Positions 1 to 7,602 are shown, numbered from the stretch's first letter. The stretch: 15,611 bases of DNA from an uncultured bacterium (GCA_945910925.1 CAMDZX010000028.1:1-15611); one strand, 5' to 3'. Numbers and translations are program-made. Notes: a model not told the origin generated them from the sequence alone.

Positions 1-675
1 ATTATGCGATTTTCGCATTTTCATCAAACCGGTAAGGTTAAAGTAGATATCAAAGAAAACAATTATACACTTATAAAACAATCGGCAGAGCAATCCGAAT
101 TGAGATGTTTTGATAAATATACAACCGAAAAAATGAAGGATGCCATTGACGAGGCAAAACAAGCGGGAGATACACTTGGCGGAAAGTTTGAAGTAATATA
201 TGGTAATCTTCCTGTCGGACTTGGGTCTTATGTACATTGGGATAGAGGTTTAGACGGACTGATAGCTCAGGCAGTTATGAGTATTCCTGCAGTTAAAGCT
301 GTCGAAATAGGTGCAGGTGTTGATGCTGCAGAACTTTGTGGAAGCAAAATGCACGATGAGATTTTTGTTGAAGGCAGGGCTATATACAGAAAAACTAACA
401 ATGCAGGCGGGATTGAAGGCGGAATGAGTAACGGCGAAACGCTCGTTGTAAAAGGTACGATGAAGGCTATTCCTACAATGAGGACTCCCCTTGCAACGGT
501 TGATTTGATTGATTATTCGCAAACGCAGGCTCATTTTGAACGTTCTGACACCTGTGCGGTTCCGGCATGTGCCGTTGTTGCAGAAGCAAGAGTTGCAACA
601 GTTTTGGCTGATGAATTTCTCAAAAAATACGGCGGAGATAGTTTAGAGGAAGTAAAACGTCACTATGGAAGCTAA
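1..675 (+). CDS. aroC: Chorismate synthase, C-terminal part (5' end outside window)
   Basis: Chorismate synthase removes phosphate from 5-enolpyruvylshikimate-3-phosphate to give chorismate, using reduced FMN; it is the last step of the shikimate pathway. About 224 residues are visible. The reading frame is open through base 1 and the family is usually 350-400 residues, so the Met at base 4 is internal and the gene starts upstream. Visible family signatures are GGMSNGE, followed by the conserved stretch up to the TVDLID segment, and HFERSDTCAVPA (the third chorismate synthase signature, R-S-D-x-C-A-V-P) before a helical C-terminus. The stop (TAA, 673-675) lies inside the start of aroK, so the two genes overlap by 11 bases, which suggests translational coupling. 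No anomalies are seen in the visible part. Confidence 0.96.
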   Translation: MMRFSHFHQTGKVKVDIKENNYTLIKQSAEQSELRCFDKYTTEKMKDAIDEAKQAGDTLGGKFEVIYGNLPVGLGSYVHWDRGLDGLIAQAVMSIPAVKAVEIGAGVDAAELCGSKMHDEIFVEGRAIYRKTNNAGGIEGGMSNGETLVVKGTMKAIPTMRTPLATVDLIDYSQTQAHFERSDTCAVPACAVVAEARVATVLADEFLKKYGGDSLEEVKRHYGS

Positions 676-1213
676 TAATATTATACTTGTCGGAATGATG
701 GGCGCAGGTAAATCTTCAGTAGCCAATGAACTTGGGAATATAGTTACAAGTTATCGGGTGGTTGATGTTGATGAGTATATTGAACGGAATGAGGGGATGA
801 GTATCCCTAAAATATTTGAGCGGTTTGGCGAGAATGAGTTCCGTAAACTTGAATCTTGTGCAATAGAAAAGCTTGCATCACAATCCAATCTTATAATCTC
901 AACCGGTGGAGGCGCGTTTGAATATGAAGAAAATCGCAAAGTTTTATTAAAATCAGGTAAAGTTTTTTATTTATATGCCCCATCTCAAGTTTTATATGAT
1001 AGAATAAAAACACAGGGGAATAGACCTCTATTAAACTGTGAAAATCCTAAGGAAGTTTTTGACGAGCTTCTGGATAAACGGGACAAAAATTATAGAAAAG
1101 CTGATTATACAATAGATACAAGTTCTTTAATACCTGAACTTGTCGCAAAAGAAATTCTAAGGAGTTTAAATGAAACCTTCGATATTAGTTCAAATACCAC
1201 AGGACAATCTTAA
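665..1213 (+). CDS. aroK: Shikimate kinase
   Basis: This enzyme phosphorylates the 3-hydroxyl of shikimate with ATP in the cytoplasm. The protein has 182 residues, a normal length. It has a Walker A loop GMMGAGKSS (residues 10-18), an Asp pair in DVDEY (34 and 36) for Mg2+ and shikimate binding, the GENEFRKLE element (55-63, Arg60 expected at shikimate), STGGGAF (79-85) and the lid residues RPLL (120-123). Basic residues in KRDKNYRKADY (138-148) fit the adenine-side contacts. It starts inside the end of aroC (11-base overlap) and its last 44 bases overlap the start of aroB. The three genes are therefore very probably one translationally coupled unit. The C-terminal residues lying in the aroB overlap are not conserved family sequence. 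Confidence 0.95.
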   Translation: MEANNIILVGMMGAGKSSVANELGNIVTSYRVVDVDEYIERNEGMSIPKIFERFGENEFRKLESCAIEKLASQSNLIISTGGGAFEYEENRKVLLKSGKVFYLYAPSQVLYDRIKTQGNRPLLNCENPKEVFDELLDKRDKNYRKADYTIDTSSLIPELVAKEILRSLNETFDISSNTTGQS

Positions 1214-2258
1214 ATCATATCCTATATATATAGAAAAAGAACCGATTTGTAATCTGGCTGCCAAGCTTGATGAACAAACCGCAGGTCGCCGCAGATTGGT
1301 GGTTATCAGTAAAAAGGTTTATAAACTCTATAAAGCAGATTTCAATTTTGATAAAAACGAATTATTTATACTGAATGACGGTGAAAATCAAAAAAATATT
1401 CAAAATTATTTAAAAATTGTTGAAAAGGCGGTTTCTCTCGGACTTTCAAGAAAAGATGCCATTATTGCAATCGGTGGCGGAGTTGTCGGAGATTTGGCGG
1501 GATTTGTTGCTGCAACTTATATGCGTGGAATAGAACTTATTCAAGTGCCTACGACACTTCTTTCTTTTGTTGATTCATCGGTAGGCGGTAAAACAGGACT
1601 TGATTTGCCGAAAGCAAAGAATTATGTCGGTGCATTCTATCAACCGAGTATGGTATTTATTAATTTAAACTTCATTTTAACACTTGATAAAAGACAAATT
1701 CTCTCAGGTTATGGTGAAGTCTTGAAGTATGCATTTATTGAGGCAAGTTGTAAATCCGACAAATCGCATTTATTAATAGAATTTTTATCAATAGCTGCCG
1801 ATCGTATATTGGATAACAATATGAATCTTCTTGAGCGTTTGATAAAGATTTGTTTGGAATTGAAAATATCCGTTGTTACAAAAGACGAAACAGAAGGTGG
1901 TTTACGCAAGGTATTAAATTTTGGACATACTTTCGGGCATGCACTTGAAACAATCACTGATTTTAAAAAATATACACATGGAGAGGCTGTTGTTTGCGGT
2001 ATGGTGCTTGCTTTTGATTACGCATTAAAAATGAAAATGATTAATCAAACATACTACAATTTGGCTATGGATTTGATTGAAAAATACGGATTTAAGAAGG
2101 TTTATGATTATAAGTATGACAAGGCGAAGTTACTCCATATAATGAAATACGACAAGAAGGCAAATCAAGGTAAAATTACAATGATATTACCTAATAAAAA
2201 AGCTTCTGTTGTTGAATGTGAAATAGAAGACGAATGTAAGTTAATGGAACAGATTTAA
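1170..2258 (+). CDS. aroB: 3-dehydroquinate synthase
   Basis: This enzyme converts DAHP to 3-dehydroquinate using catalytic NAD+ and a divalent metal, the second shikimate-pathway step. The protein has 362 residues, typical for the family. The dinucleotide-binding region is AIGGGVVGDLAGF (100-112), followed by the TT pair (128-129) and DSSVGGKTG (135-143, with active-site Lys141). Likely metal ligands are Glu183 in GYGEVLKY, His253 in FGHTFGH and His270 in HGEAV; His257 is the probable neighbouring catalytic His. The chosen ATG has a good Shine-Dalgarno sequence (TAAGGAG, 1158-1164) six bases upstream, so the 44-base overlap with aroK is likely real. A new Shine-Dalgarno and lpxI follow ten bases after the stop, consistent with one operon. 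Confidence 0.96.
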   Translation: MKPSILVQIPQDNLKSYPIYIEKEPICNLAAKLDEQTAGRRRLVVISKKVYKLYKADFNFDKNELFILNDGENQKNIQNYLKIVEKAVSLGLSRKDAIIAIGGGVVGDLAGFVAATYMRGIELIQVPTTLLSFVDSSVGGKTGLDLPKAKNYVGAFYQPSMVFINLNFILTLDKRQILSGYGEVLKYAFIEASCKSDKSHLLIEFLSIAADRILDNNMNLLERLIKICLELKISVVTKDETEGGLRKVLNFGHTFGHALETITDFKKYTHGEAVVCGMVLAFDYALKMKMINQTYYNLAMDLIEKYGFKKVYDYKYDKAKLLHIMKYDKKANQGKITMILPNKKASVVECEIEDECKLMEQI

Positions 2259-2268
2259 GGGAGAGAAA

Positions 2269-3084
2269 ATGGCAATAACATTGGATAAGAAACAAGGTTT
2301 AATCGCAGGGGACGGTTTGTTACCCGTAAAAATGGCGCAATATGCTAAAGATAACGGGTTTGAAGTTGTTGCAATTTCTCTTTCAAACGATAATTACAGA
2401 GAGCTGAAAAAATACTGTTCAAAAGTTTATTCTTTCTGTCCGGGTGAGGCTTTAAAAATCGAAGAAACTTTAAAAAATGAAGGGATTAAACAACTTACAT
2501 TTTTAGGAAAGGTAAGCAAAAGTATTCTTCTTAAACGTCCTAAATTTGATAAAAAAGCCGTTGAATTTTTAAAAAATGCCGTTCGTCTAAATGATGATAA
2601 AGTTATGCTTATGATAATCGAAGAACTTGAAAACATCGGTGTAACAATTATTGACCAGACAACATTTATTAAAAATCTTATGATACCGTCAGGTGTGTTA
2701 GGAAAAGTTCAACCGACAAAAGAACAGGTTGAGGACGTGAATTACGGCTATTGGCTTGCAAAAGAAACGGGAAAACTTGATATAGGACAGTCCGTAGTAA
2801 TCAAAGACAAAATGATTATGGCTGTTGAAGCTATTGAAGGTACGGATAAATGTATCAGACGCGGTTGTAAACTGGCAAAAAAGGGTGCTTGTATTGTAAA
2901 AGTTGCAAAACCTAATCAGGATAAACGTTTTGATATTCCTGCAATAGGGCTTAGAACACTAAAAACAATGAAAAAATATAAGGCAGGACTTATTGCTGTA
3001 GAAGCCGGAGAAACAATTATTGTTGATCAGGAAGCCGTTATCAAATATGCGGATAGAAATAATATAGTTATAATGGCGGTATAA
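2269..3084 (+). CDS. lpxI: UDP-2,3-diacylglucosamine pyrophosphatase, LpxI type
   Basis: LpxI hydrolyses UDP-2,3-diacylglucosamine to lipid X plus UMP in lipid A synthesis. It replaces the unrelated LpxH of gammaproteobacteria. The protein has 271 residues, the usual size. It has the N-terminal GLIAGDGLLP element (10-19), then EAIEGTDKCIRRG (187-199) and KPNQDKRFDIPAIG (214-227), the core of the C-terminal catalytic domain. Asp222 corresponds, by motif position, to the catalytic Asp reported for the Caulobacter enzyme. A GGGAG Shine-Dalgarno sits just before the ATG. The gene lies ten bases after aroB and three bases before lpxB, whose product uses the lipid X made here, which strongly supports the assignment. 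The same domain was formerly called DUF1009. Confidence 0.93.
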   Translation: MAITLDKKQGLIAGDGLLPVKMAQYAKDNGFEVVAISLSNDNYRELKKYCSKVYSFCPGEALKIEETLKNEGIKQLTFLGKVSKSILLKRPKFDKKAVEFLKNAVRLNDDKVMLMIIEELENIGVTIIDQTTFIKNLMIPSGVLGKVQPTKEQVEDVNYGYWLAKETGKLDIGQSVVIKDKMIMAVEAIEGTDKCIRRGCKLAKKGACIVKVAKPNQDKRFDIPAIGLRTLKTMKKYKAGLIAVEAGETIIVDQEAVIKYADRNNIVIMAV

Positions 3085-3087
3085 TCT

Positions 3088-4206
3088 GTGAAAAAGCTTT
3101 TTATTATAACAGGTGATTATTCGGGAGATATACATGCCGGAAGGGTTGCAGAAATCCTAAAACAACAGAATCCCGATATAATAATTGAAGGTATTGGCGG
3201 TGATAACCTTCGTAATGCAGGTGTAAAACTTTTTACAAATCAGTCCAAAATGGGTGCGGTAGGACTTACCCCTAAAATATTATTTGACCATATTACACTT
3301 GGAAAACGTGTTGTAGATTATGTTACAAAAGAGTTTAAACCTGATATGGTCTTGTTAATTGATTACGGTGCGTTTAATTTGAGTGTTTCAAAGTTTTTTA
3401 AACGTGCAAGTATAAAAACTTTTTATTATATCCCGCCTCAAGTATGGGCAAGCAGAAAATGGCGTATAAATACAATTAAAAAGAATATTGATAAGGTGCT
3501 TTGTATATTTCCGTTTGAGGTTGAAATGTATAAATCATACGGGATTGAAACACATTATTGCGGGCATCCTCTTGTGAAACAGCTTCCTGAAAAAGTGAAT
3601 CGTGATGAGTTTTTTGAAAAACATGGTCTTGATAAAACAAAAAAACTTGTTTCAATTTTTCCTGGTTCCAGAGAATTTGAGTTGAGTAATCTGATGAAAA
3701 TATTTATAAAAGCTGCGGGTATTCTAAAATTAAAACATCCTGATATTCAGTTTTGTGTTTCCCACGCACCAAACCTTTCGGATGAAGTGTACAGCAAGTA
3801 TTTAAGACATTCTGATTTCAGAGTTATAAAAGGCGAAAATCAAGCCTTGTTGAGTGTTTCTGATGCGCTTATCCTTGCATCGGGAACTGTGGCTTTAGAG
3901 GCAGCACTTTATCAAGTCCCTATGATTATTGCATACAGAGGACCATGGTTGTTTTATTTAGTATACTTGCTTGTAAGGTGTATAAAGATGGTTTCACTAC
4001 CTAATATAATTCTCGGAAAAATAACGGTTCCCGAGCTTACACAAGGGAAATGTACAACCAAGAATGTTGTTGAAGAAACAGAAAAAAATCTCTATGATGA
4101 AAATGTTAGAAAAATACGTATTCAAGATTTAGGAGAAGTTAAATCAAAACTGTCCGATAAATACTCAGCAGAGGAAGTTGTAAAAGAAATTACTAAGAAT
4201 ATTTAG
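3088..4206 (+). CDS. lpxB: Lipid-A-disaccharide synthase
   Basis: LpxB is a GT19-family glycosyltransferase that joins lipid X to UDP-2,3-diacylglucosamine, giving the beta-1,6 disaccharide of lipid A at the inner face of the inner membrane. The protein has 372 residues (E. coli about 382). Signatures are TGDYSGDIHAG (8-18; the family's usual Glu is Asp here), GIGGDNL (35-41), YIPPQVWASR (114-123), FPGSREFEL (191-199) and the nucleotide-sugar region SGTVALEAAL (265-274). A hydrophobic patch WLFYLVYLLV (287-296) fits the known peripheral membrane contact. The start is GTG, three bases after the lpxI stop and without a strong Shine-Dalgarno, so translation probably depends on coupling to lpxI. 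There is no hairpin terminator directly after the TAG stop. Confidence 0.96.
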   Translation: MKKLFIITGDYSGDIHAGRVAEILKQQNPDIIIEGIGGDNLRNAGVKLFTNQSKMGAVGLTPKILFDHITLGKRVVDYVTKEFKPDMVLLIDYGAFNLSVSKFFKRASIKTFYYIPPQVWASRKWRINTIKKNIDKVLCIFPFEVEMYKSYGIETHYCGHPLVKQLPEKVNRDEFFEKHGLDKTKKLVSIFPGSREFELSNLMKIFIKAAGILKLKHPDIQFCVSHAPNLSDEVYSKYLRHSDFRVIKGENQALLSVSDALILASGTVALEAALYQVPMIIAYRGPWLFYLVYLLVRCIKMVSLPNIILGKITVPELTQGKCTTKNVVEETEKNLYDENVRKIRIQDLGEVKSKLSDKYSAEEVVKEITKNI

Positions 4207-4295
4207 TTTTGTTAAGTTTTTTTTATTTGTTGAAATTTAAGCTATTTAATTAACTTTATATATGTGTAAAGTACTAATTATAAGAGAGTGTAAAT

Positions 4296-5216
4296 ATGGC
4301 AGTTGATCCAGTAACAGGTGTATCTCCGACAACAACCACTAATCCGCCATCCGGAAATGGTGGTGGTGCAATTGATTATACAAAAATGACTCCTCAGGAG
4401 ATTCTTGAAGCTGAAAAAAATGGTGAAACCATTCCTCCTGAAATTTTAAAATGGGCAAAAGAAAATCCTGACAGCAAAATTACTTATGCTGGATCACAAG
4501 GAGGAGATGGTAACAATGCAACTGAAGAAAATGATGCAGTTGCATATTCAGAATTTCTTGATAGTGCAGGAGTAAGTTTAAAAGAGCAATGTAAAATGTT
4601 TACTATGATTTCTGAATCTATGGAGAGACGTGACTTGCAGAATGTTGTCCAAATGGCTCCATATACCCAACAGGTTCCAGATGATGAACAAACCGGAAAT
4701 AACGCAACAAGTGAAGTTGAAAAAGTCTTAGGAGATATAAATAAAGAGGTTAAACAATCTTTCAAAAGTCTCATTGGAGGTAGAAGTTTTTTTGATGGAA
4801 TGAGATTTTTCTCTGCTCTAAAAGCCGGAGCATCCGGAGAATTAACAACAATTAACGAATCTTTATCCCAAATTCAGGATATTCTTGACGGATCAATTGC
4901 AGATGCCAAAGAATCTAAACAGTATGGTGAAGAAACCGGCCGACTTGGTAAAGAATTAAAGAGTAATTCAAAATGGTGGAGATTCGGCAGAAAACATGTA
5001 GCTAGTAGGGCAATTGAACAAGGTGATTTAACTGTTAAAATGTCCGAAAGAACAAATAAACTTGCTGAAGCCATAGCAAAAGATAACGGAATTGCATTAA
5101 AACAAACCGGTGATAATATTAATACTGTTAACGGAGCTGAAATACCGCCTGAAGATAATTCAGGAACCAATCCTTCAAATTCTGACGGAGGCAATCCACC
5201 ACCTCAAAATCAATAA
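4296..5216 (+). CDS. Hypothetical hydrophilic protein with low-complexity ends
   Basis: I do not recognise this 306-residue protein. Residues 1-24 are Thr/Pro/Gly-rich and 281-306 are Asn/Pro/Gly/Ser-rich; both look disordered. The middle is probably mostly helical. One segment (about 27-60) contains MTPQEILEAEKNG and PPEILKWAKENP, a second (about 82-125) carries the single Cys99, and a third (about 138-270) is a charged helical region. There is no signal peptide, no membrane helix and no enzyme motif that I can see. It begins 89 bases after lpxB with a weak purine-rich site (AAGAGAG) before the ATG, and ends at a palindromic terminator. With no terminator after lpxB it may be read through from the aro-lpx operon or have its own promoter. 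The acid-free, Thr/Ser/Pro-rich extreme N-terminus is compatible with a type III (flagellar) export substrate, but that is speculation. Confidence 0.8.
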   Translation: MAVDPVTGVSPTTTTNPPSGNGGGAIDYTKMTPQEILEAEKNGETIPPEILKWAKENPDSKITYAGSQGGDGNNATEENDAVAYSEFLDSAGVSLKEQCKMFTMISESMERRDLQNVVQMAPYTQQVPDDEQTGNNATSEVEKVLGDINKEVKQSFKSLIGGRSFFDGMRFFSALKAGASGELTTINESLSQIQDILDGSIADAKESKQYGEETGRLGKELKSNSKWWRFGRKHVASRAIEQGDLTVKMSERTNKLAEAIAKDNGIALKQTGDNINTVNGAEIPPEDNSGTNPSNSDGGNPPPQNQ

Positions 5217-5243
5217 AAAACAGCTCATATGAGCTGTTTTTTT
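5215..5243. terminator. Bidirectional rho-independent terminator
   Basis: CAGCTCATATGAGCTG (5221-5236) is a perfect 16-base palindrome. It is preceded by a run of A and followed by a run of T, so it can terminate transcription from both sides. It lies between the convergent genes ending at 5216 (+) and 5265 (-), whose transcripts would otherwise collide. Confidence 0.88.
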
Positions 5244-5264
5244 ATATACTGTTCTTTATTTTAA

Positions 5265-5702
5265 TTAAGCATATTGTATTCCGGCATTGTCCATTAAATT
5301 TTTAACTTGATTGTTGGTCTGATTTAGTCTATTAGCTTTTTTTTCTGCTTCATTCAGGAATCTTAAACTTCCATTTTTAAAGACAAATGGTTGAGAAGTT
5401 GTTATATTATTTACTTGTCCGATTTCCTTAGCGGCTTCTGAATCTACAATAGTTGCAGCTAAAGCTTTACGATGTTTTGCTTTTCGAAGAATAATATCTA
5501 CAGGATTATCTTTTTGACGTTCAAATGCTTGTTGTATTTTTGTAAAAAAGTTGTTTTTACTTTTTTCTCCAAGCGCGAGAGCCTGTCTTTTTATAATAGG
5601 AGCCGCAGACGGATCTATCTTCAATGCCATTCCAAAACTCGGATTATTTCTTTTAGGAGTACAATTTGAATTGCTATTAATTGCGGGGTTGATACTTAAC
5701 AT
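5265..5702 (-). CDS. Hypothetical small protein with N-terminal NPSFGM motif
   Basis: The function of this 145-residue, basic, soluble-looking protein is unknown. The first 20 residues are Asn/Ser-rich and contain no acidic residue, and are followed by NPSFGMALKI (20-29). The rest appears helical and Lys/Arg/Asn-rich, with no membrane helix and no catalytic motif I recognise. The ATG (5702-5700) is preceded by AAAGGAAAGGAATC, a usable Shine-Dalgarno. The gene is monocistronic: the bidirectional palindrome terminates it downstream, and upstream lies an AT-rich 95-base gap closed by the terminator of the next - strand gene. The Phe-centred motif near the N-terminus resembles those of the proteins at 5861-6268 and 10222-10707, although the remaining sequences do not match. 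Confidence 0.8.
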   Translation of the reverse strand: MLSINPAINSNSNCTPKRNNPSFGMALKIDPSAAPIIKRQALALGEKSKNNFFTKIQQAFERQKDNPVDIILRKAKHRKALAATIVDSEAAKEIGQVNNITTSQPFVFKNGSLRFLNEAEKKANRLNQTNNQVKNLMDNAGIQYA

Positions 5703-5797
5703 AATGATTCCTTTCCTTTTTTGTATTACTCTTGTTTAAAGACTCCTAAAGAAAAAATTTGCGCTTATTTTTTATATATTTTACAAAATTTTACATA

Positions 5798-5826
5798 AAA
5801 AACGGCAAACATTGTTTGCCGTTTTT
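5798..5826 (-). terminator. Rho-independent terminator of the 5861-6268 gene
   Basis: A perfect 13-base inverted repeat (arms AAAAACGGCAAAC and GTTTGCCGTTTTT) encloses a 3-base loop. On the - strand it forms a GC-centred hairpin followed by a run of U, 35 bases after the stop of the gene at 5861-6268. The A/T runs on both sides mean it could also act in the other direction. Confidence 0.88.
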
Positions 5827-5860
5827 ATTTCTAATACTCCTTGTAGGTGCATTTTATAGA

Positions 5861-6268
5861 TTATGCAGCAGGGGTTTCACCTTTGCTGAAGAAACCTTTA
5901 ACTGCATTCCATGCTGTAGTTGCATTGTCTGCAATAAATCTACCGGCAGTATCAAGTTTGCAAGCTTTTGCTGCGCTATCTGCCCATTTAGTCACTTTAC
6001 CTACAAATTTAGTTGTATCTGCTTTTTCTGCTAATTTTGATAAAGCTTCAAAACCGCCTTTGCCATGAGTAACACCTAAAGCAACTGCGACTGCTGCCGC
6101 TGCAGCAACAAGACCACCGATAACCTTTAACGCCGTATGTTTTTTCTTAGGTTTAACAGGTTGGTCTACAACAGGGTTTTGAGTAGTCCTAGTTTGAGCT
6201 TGAGGTTTATTAATAATATCTCTAGCTGACGTTGTTGAGTTTGCTCTAAAAGAAATTCCACTTACCAT
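5861..6268 (-). CDS. Hypothetical small single-pass membrane protein with GISFRA motif
   Basis: This 135-residue protein has no recognised function. It starts MVSGISFRANSTT, with a Phe-centred motif at residues 4-9, followed by a polar Thr/Gln/Pro-rich linker (10-38). A basic patch KPKKKH (39-44) precedes an Ala/Val/Gly-rich hydrophobic segment (about 47-67), likely a transmembrane helix or a hairpin-prone glycine/alanine helix. The C-terminal half (68-135) looks like amphipathic helices with Lys, Ala and Trp. The polar N-terminus before the hydrophobic segment does not look like a classical cleavable signal peptide. The Shine-Dalgarno is strong (TTGGAGGTG just upstream of the ATG), suggesting efficient translation. 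It is monocistronic with its own terminator, and diverges from the gene starting at 6406. Confidence 0.8.
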   Translation of the reverse strand: MVSGISFRANSTTSARDIINKPQAQTRTTQNPVVDQPVKPKKKHTALKVIGGLVAAAAAVAVALGVTHGKGGFEALSKLAEKADTTKFVGKVTKWADSAAKACKLDTAGRFIADNATTAWNAVKGFFSKGETPAA

Positions 6269-6300
6269 AACACACCTCCAAGGGTTATTTCATAATCTAC

Positions 6301-6329
6301 ACATGTATATAAAAACAGAAAATACATGT
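6301..6329. repeat. Inverted repeat in divergent promoter region (possible operator)
   Basis: ACATGTAT (6301-6308) and its exact complement ATACATGT (6322-6329) are separated by 13 bases, giving about two helical turns between arm centres. Each arm also contains the 6-base palindrome ACATGT. The site lies about 30-60 bases upstream of the - strand gene starting at 6268 and brackets a TATATA that could be a -10 element for that gene. This arrangement fits a dimeric regulator, but no binding protein can be named. Confidence 0.4.
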
Positions 6330-6405
6330 TTTTTGCCTATTTTTTGTTAATTGTAAATATTTTGTTACAAAACATACATAAATTACTGGAACTATCATAA
6401 ACTCC

Positions 6406-7602
6406 ATGAGAAGATTTTATTGTATGGAAACTAATACAGAAACAAATGAAGAATTGTCCAAATTATATATGGCAACCTTTCGTAAGGAGGATTTATACCC
6501 CCTGTGGGATAGGTGTTCTTCAATAACTAATGCCAATCTTAGAGCTCGTATGGTTGCAAACTTGTTTAGTGCGGCGGCGGCTTGTAAAATTCTTTTTCAA
6601 CTTGGAGTTCAGACTGATACAAGTATTGCTATGCAAGAAATCCCATCAATATTATCAAAATGGGATATATCAGAAGTCTACGTAAACGATTGCAGAATTT
6701 CTGTTCGTTACAGTTTTGGGGATTATAAATACTTCATTCCTAAAAAACACGAAAGATACGGACTTTTCGGAGATTTGTTTATGTTTGTCAGGATTTCCGA
6801 AGATTTGAAACTGGCAAAATTAGAAGGTTTTTTACCTTGTAAGAATATTAATAAATCAAATTCAGATTCTGAAAATTATTATGTTCATTCAGATGATTTA
6901 AATTCTCTTGAAGAAATCACAAAATATCTCAATATTAAAAAGCCTGAAGAAAATATTGAAGAAGTTAAGAAATGGCGAAAACACATTATTGAATACATTG
7001 AAGGCAGGCTTGATAATAAGATTAAATTCTTTAAACGGTTGGCAACTTCAAGATTTTTGCGTCAAGATATGATTAAGATTGAAAATTCAGAACATATTCT
7101 TAATCAATTAGCTGACAAAGAAGATATTATTCGTCAGGAAATAGACAAAGATATTGAAAATATTGAACGTCTTGCTGCTGCGTTTGAGCAATCAAGAGAA
7201 AATATCCTTTCATCTTCCGATTCAAAAAATTTCAAAATCGAGTGCGCTCGTTCCAATTTAGAAAAATTGTTTAACGCTTCACCAAGTCGAAATGTTGAAT
7301 TGGAAAATATACAAAACAAAACAACAGAGGAGGTAATGGATACCCTATTAACTCCTTCTGCAACTACTATTCAAAAAGATACACTTCCAATGACGGCAGT
7401 TCTAGGAGCTTTTAGAGTTTTTGGTGCATTGATTTTATTGTTTTTAATCGTGGGTGCGGTTTTTTGCATAAATGATTATCCAAGATACACAACTAATACT
7501 TCTTATTCTGTTATAAATTCGCACAAAGTTACTGTTGTTAGAAAGAAGCTTTCAAAGATTAAAAACAAACTATTTAAATTTGTTGGTTTAAGTGATAAAT
7601 AG
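6406..7602 (+). CDS. Membrane protein, possibly with an N-terminal DUF1822-like domain
   Basis: This 398-residue protein has no known function. The segment at about 90-145 (VNDCRISVRY, then FIPKKHE, FMFVRISEDL and LEGFLP) resembles the pattern I remember for DUF1822, a mainly cyanobacterial family of unknown role in which beta strands lead into a '-GFL-' element. This match is tentative. Residues about 180-290 are charged and helical, probably coiled coil. Residues 331-355 form one strong transmembrane helix, followed by a Lys-rich tail (379-391) that favours a cytoplasmic C-terminus. The start is uncertain: ATG 6406 has no good Shine-Dalgarno, while ATG 6424 (residue 7, giving METNTE) has AGAAG ten bases upstream. 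Codon 311 is an in-frame ATG preceded by AGAGGAGGT, so an 88-residue C-terminal product containing the membrane helix is possible. Confidence 0.82.
   Translation: MRRFYCMETNTETNEELSKLYMATFRKEDLYPLWDRCSSITNANLRARMVANLFSAAAACKILFQLGVQTDTSIAMQEIPSILSKWDISEVYVNDCRISVRYSFGDYKYFIPKKHERYGLFGDLFMFVRISEDLKLAKLEGFLPCKNINKSNSDSENYYVHSDDLNSLEEITKYLNIKKPEENIEEVKKWRKHIIEYIEGRLDNKIKFFKRLATSRFLRQDMIKIENSEHILNQLADKEDIIRQEIDKDIENIERLAAAFEQSRENILSSSDSKNFKIECARSNLEKLFNASPSRNVELENIQNKTTEEVMDTLLTPSATTIQKDTLPMTAVLGAFRVFGALILLFLIVGAVFCINDYPRYTTNTSYSVINSHKVTVVRKKLSKIKNKLFKFVGLSDK

Noticed and set aside
4..6. ATG near the left edge as the start of chorismate synthase
   Set aside because: The frame is open through base 1 and only the C-terminal half of the family is visible, so the gene begins outside the window.
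4230..4262. TTGAAA and TATATA upstream of the 4296 gene as a promoter
   Set aside because: The spacing is 19-21 bases and the region is so AT-rich that such matches are expected by chance; a promoter there is possible but not supported enough to list.
6484..6490. AAGGAGG inside the 6406-7602 gene as a ribosome binding site
   Set aside because: No start codon follows at usable distance; it simply encodes Lys-Glu-Asp context.
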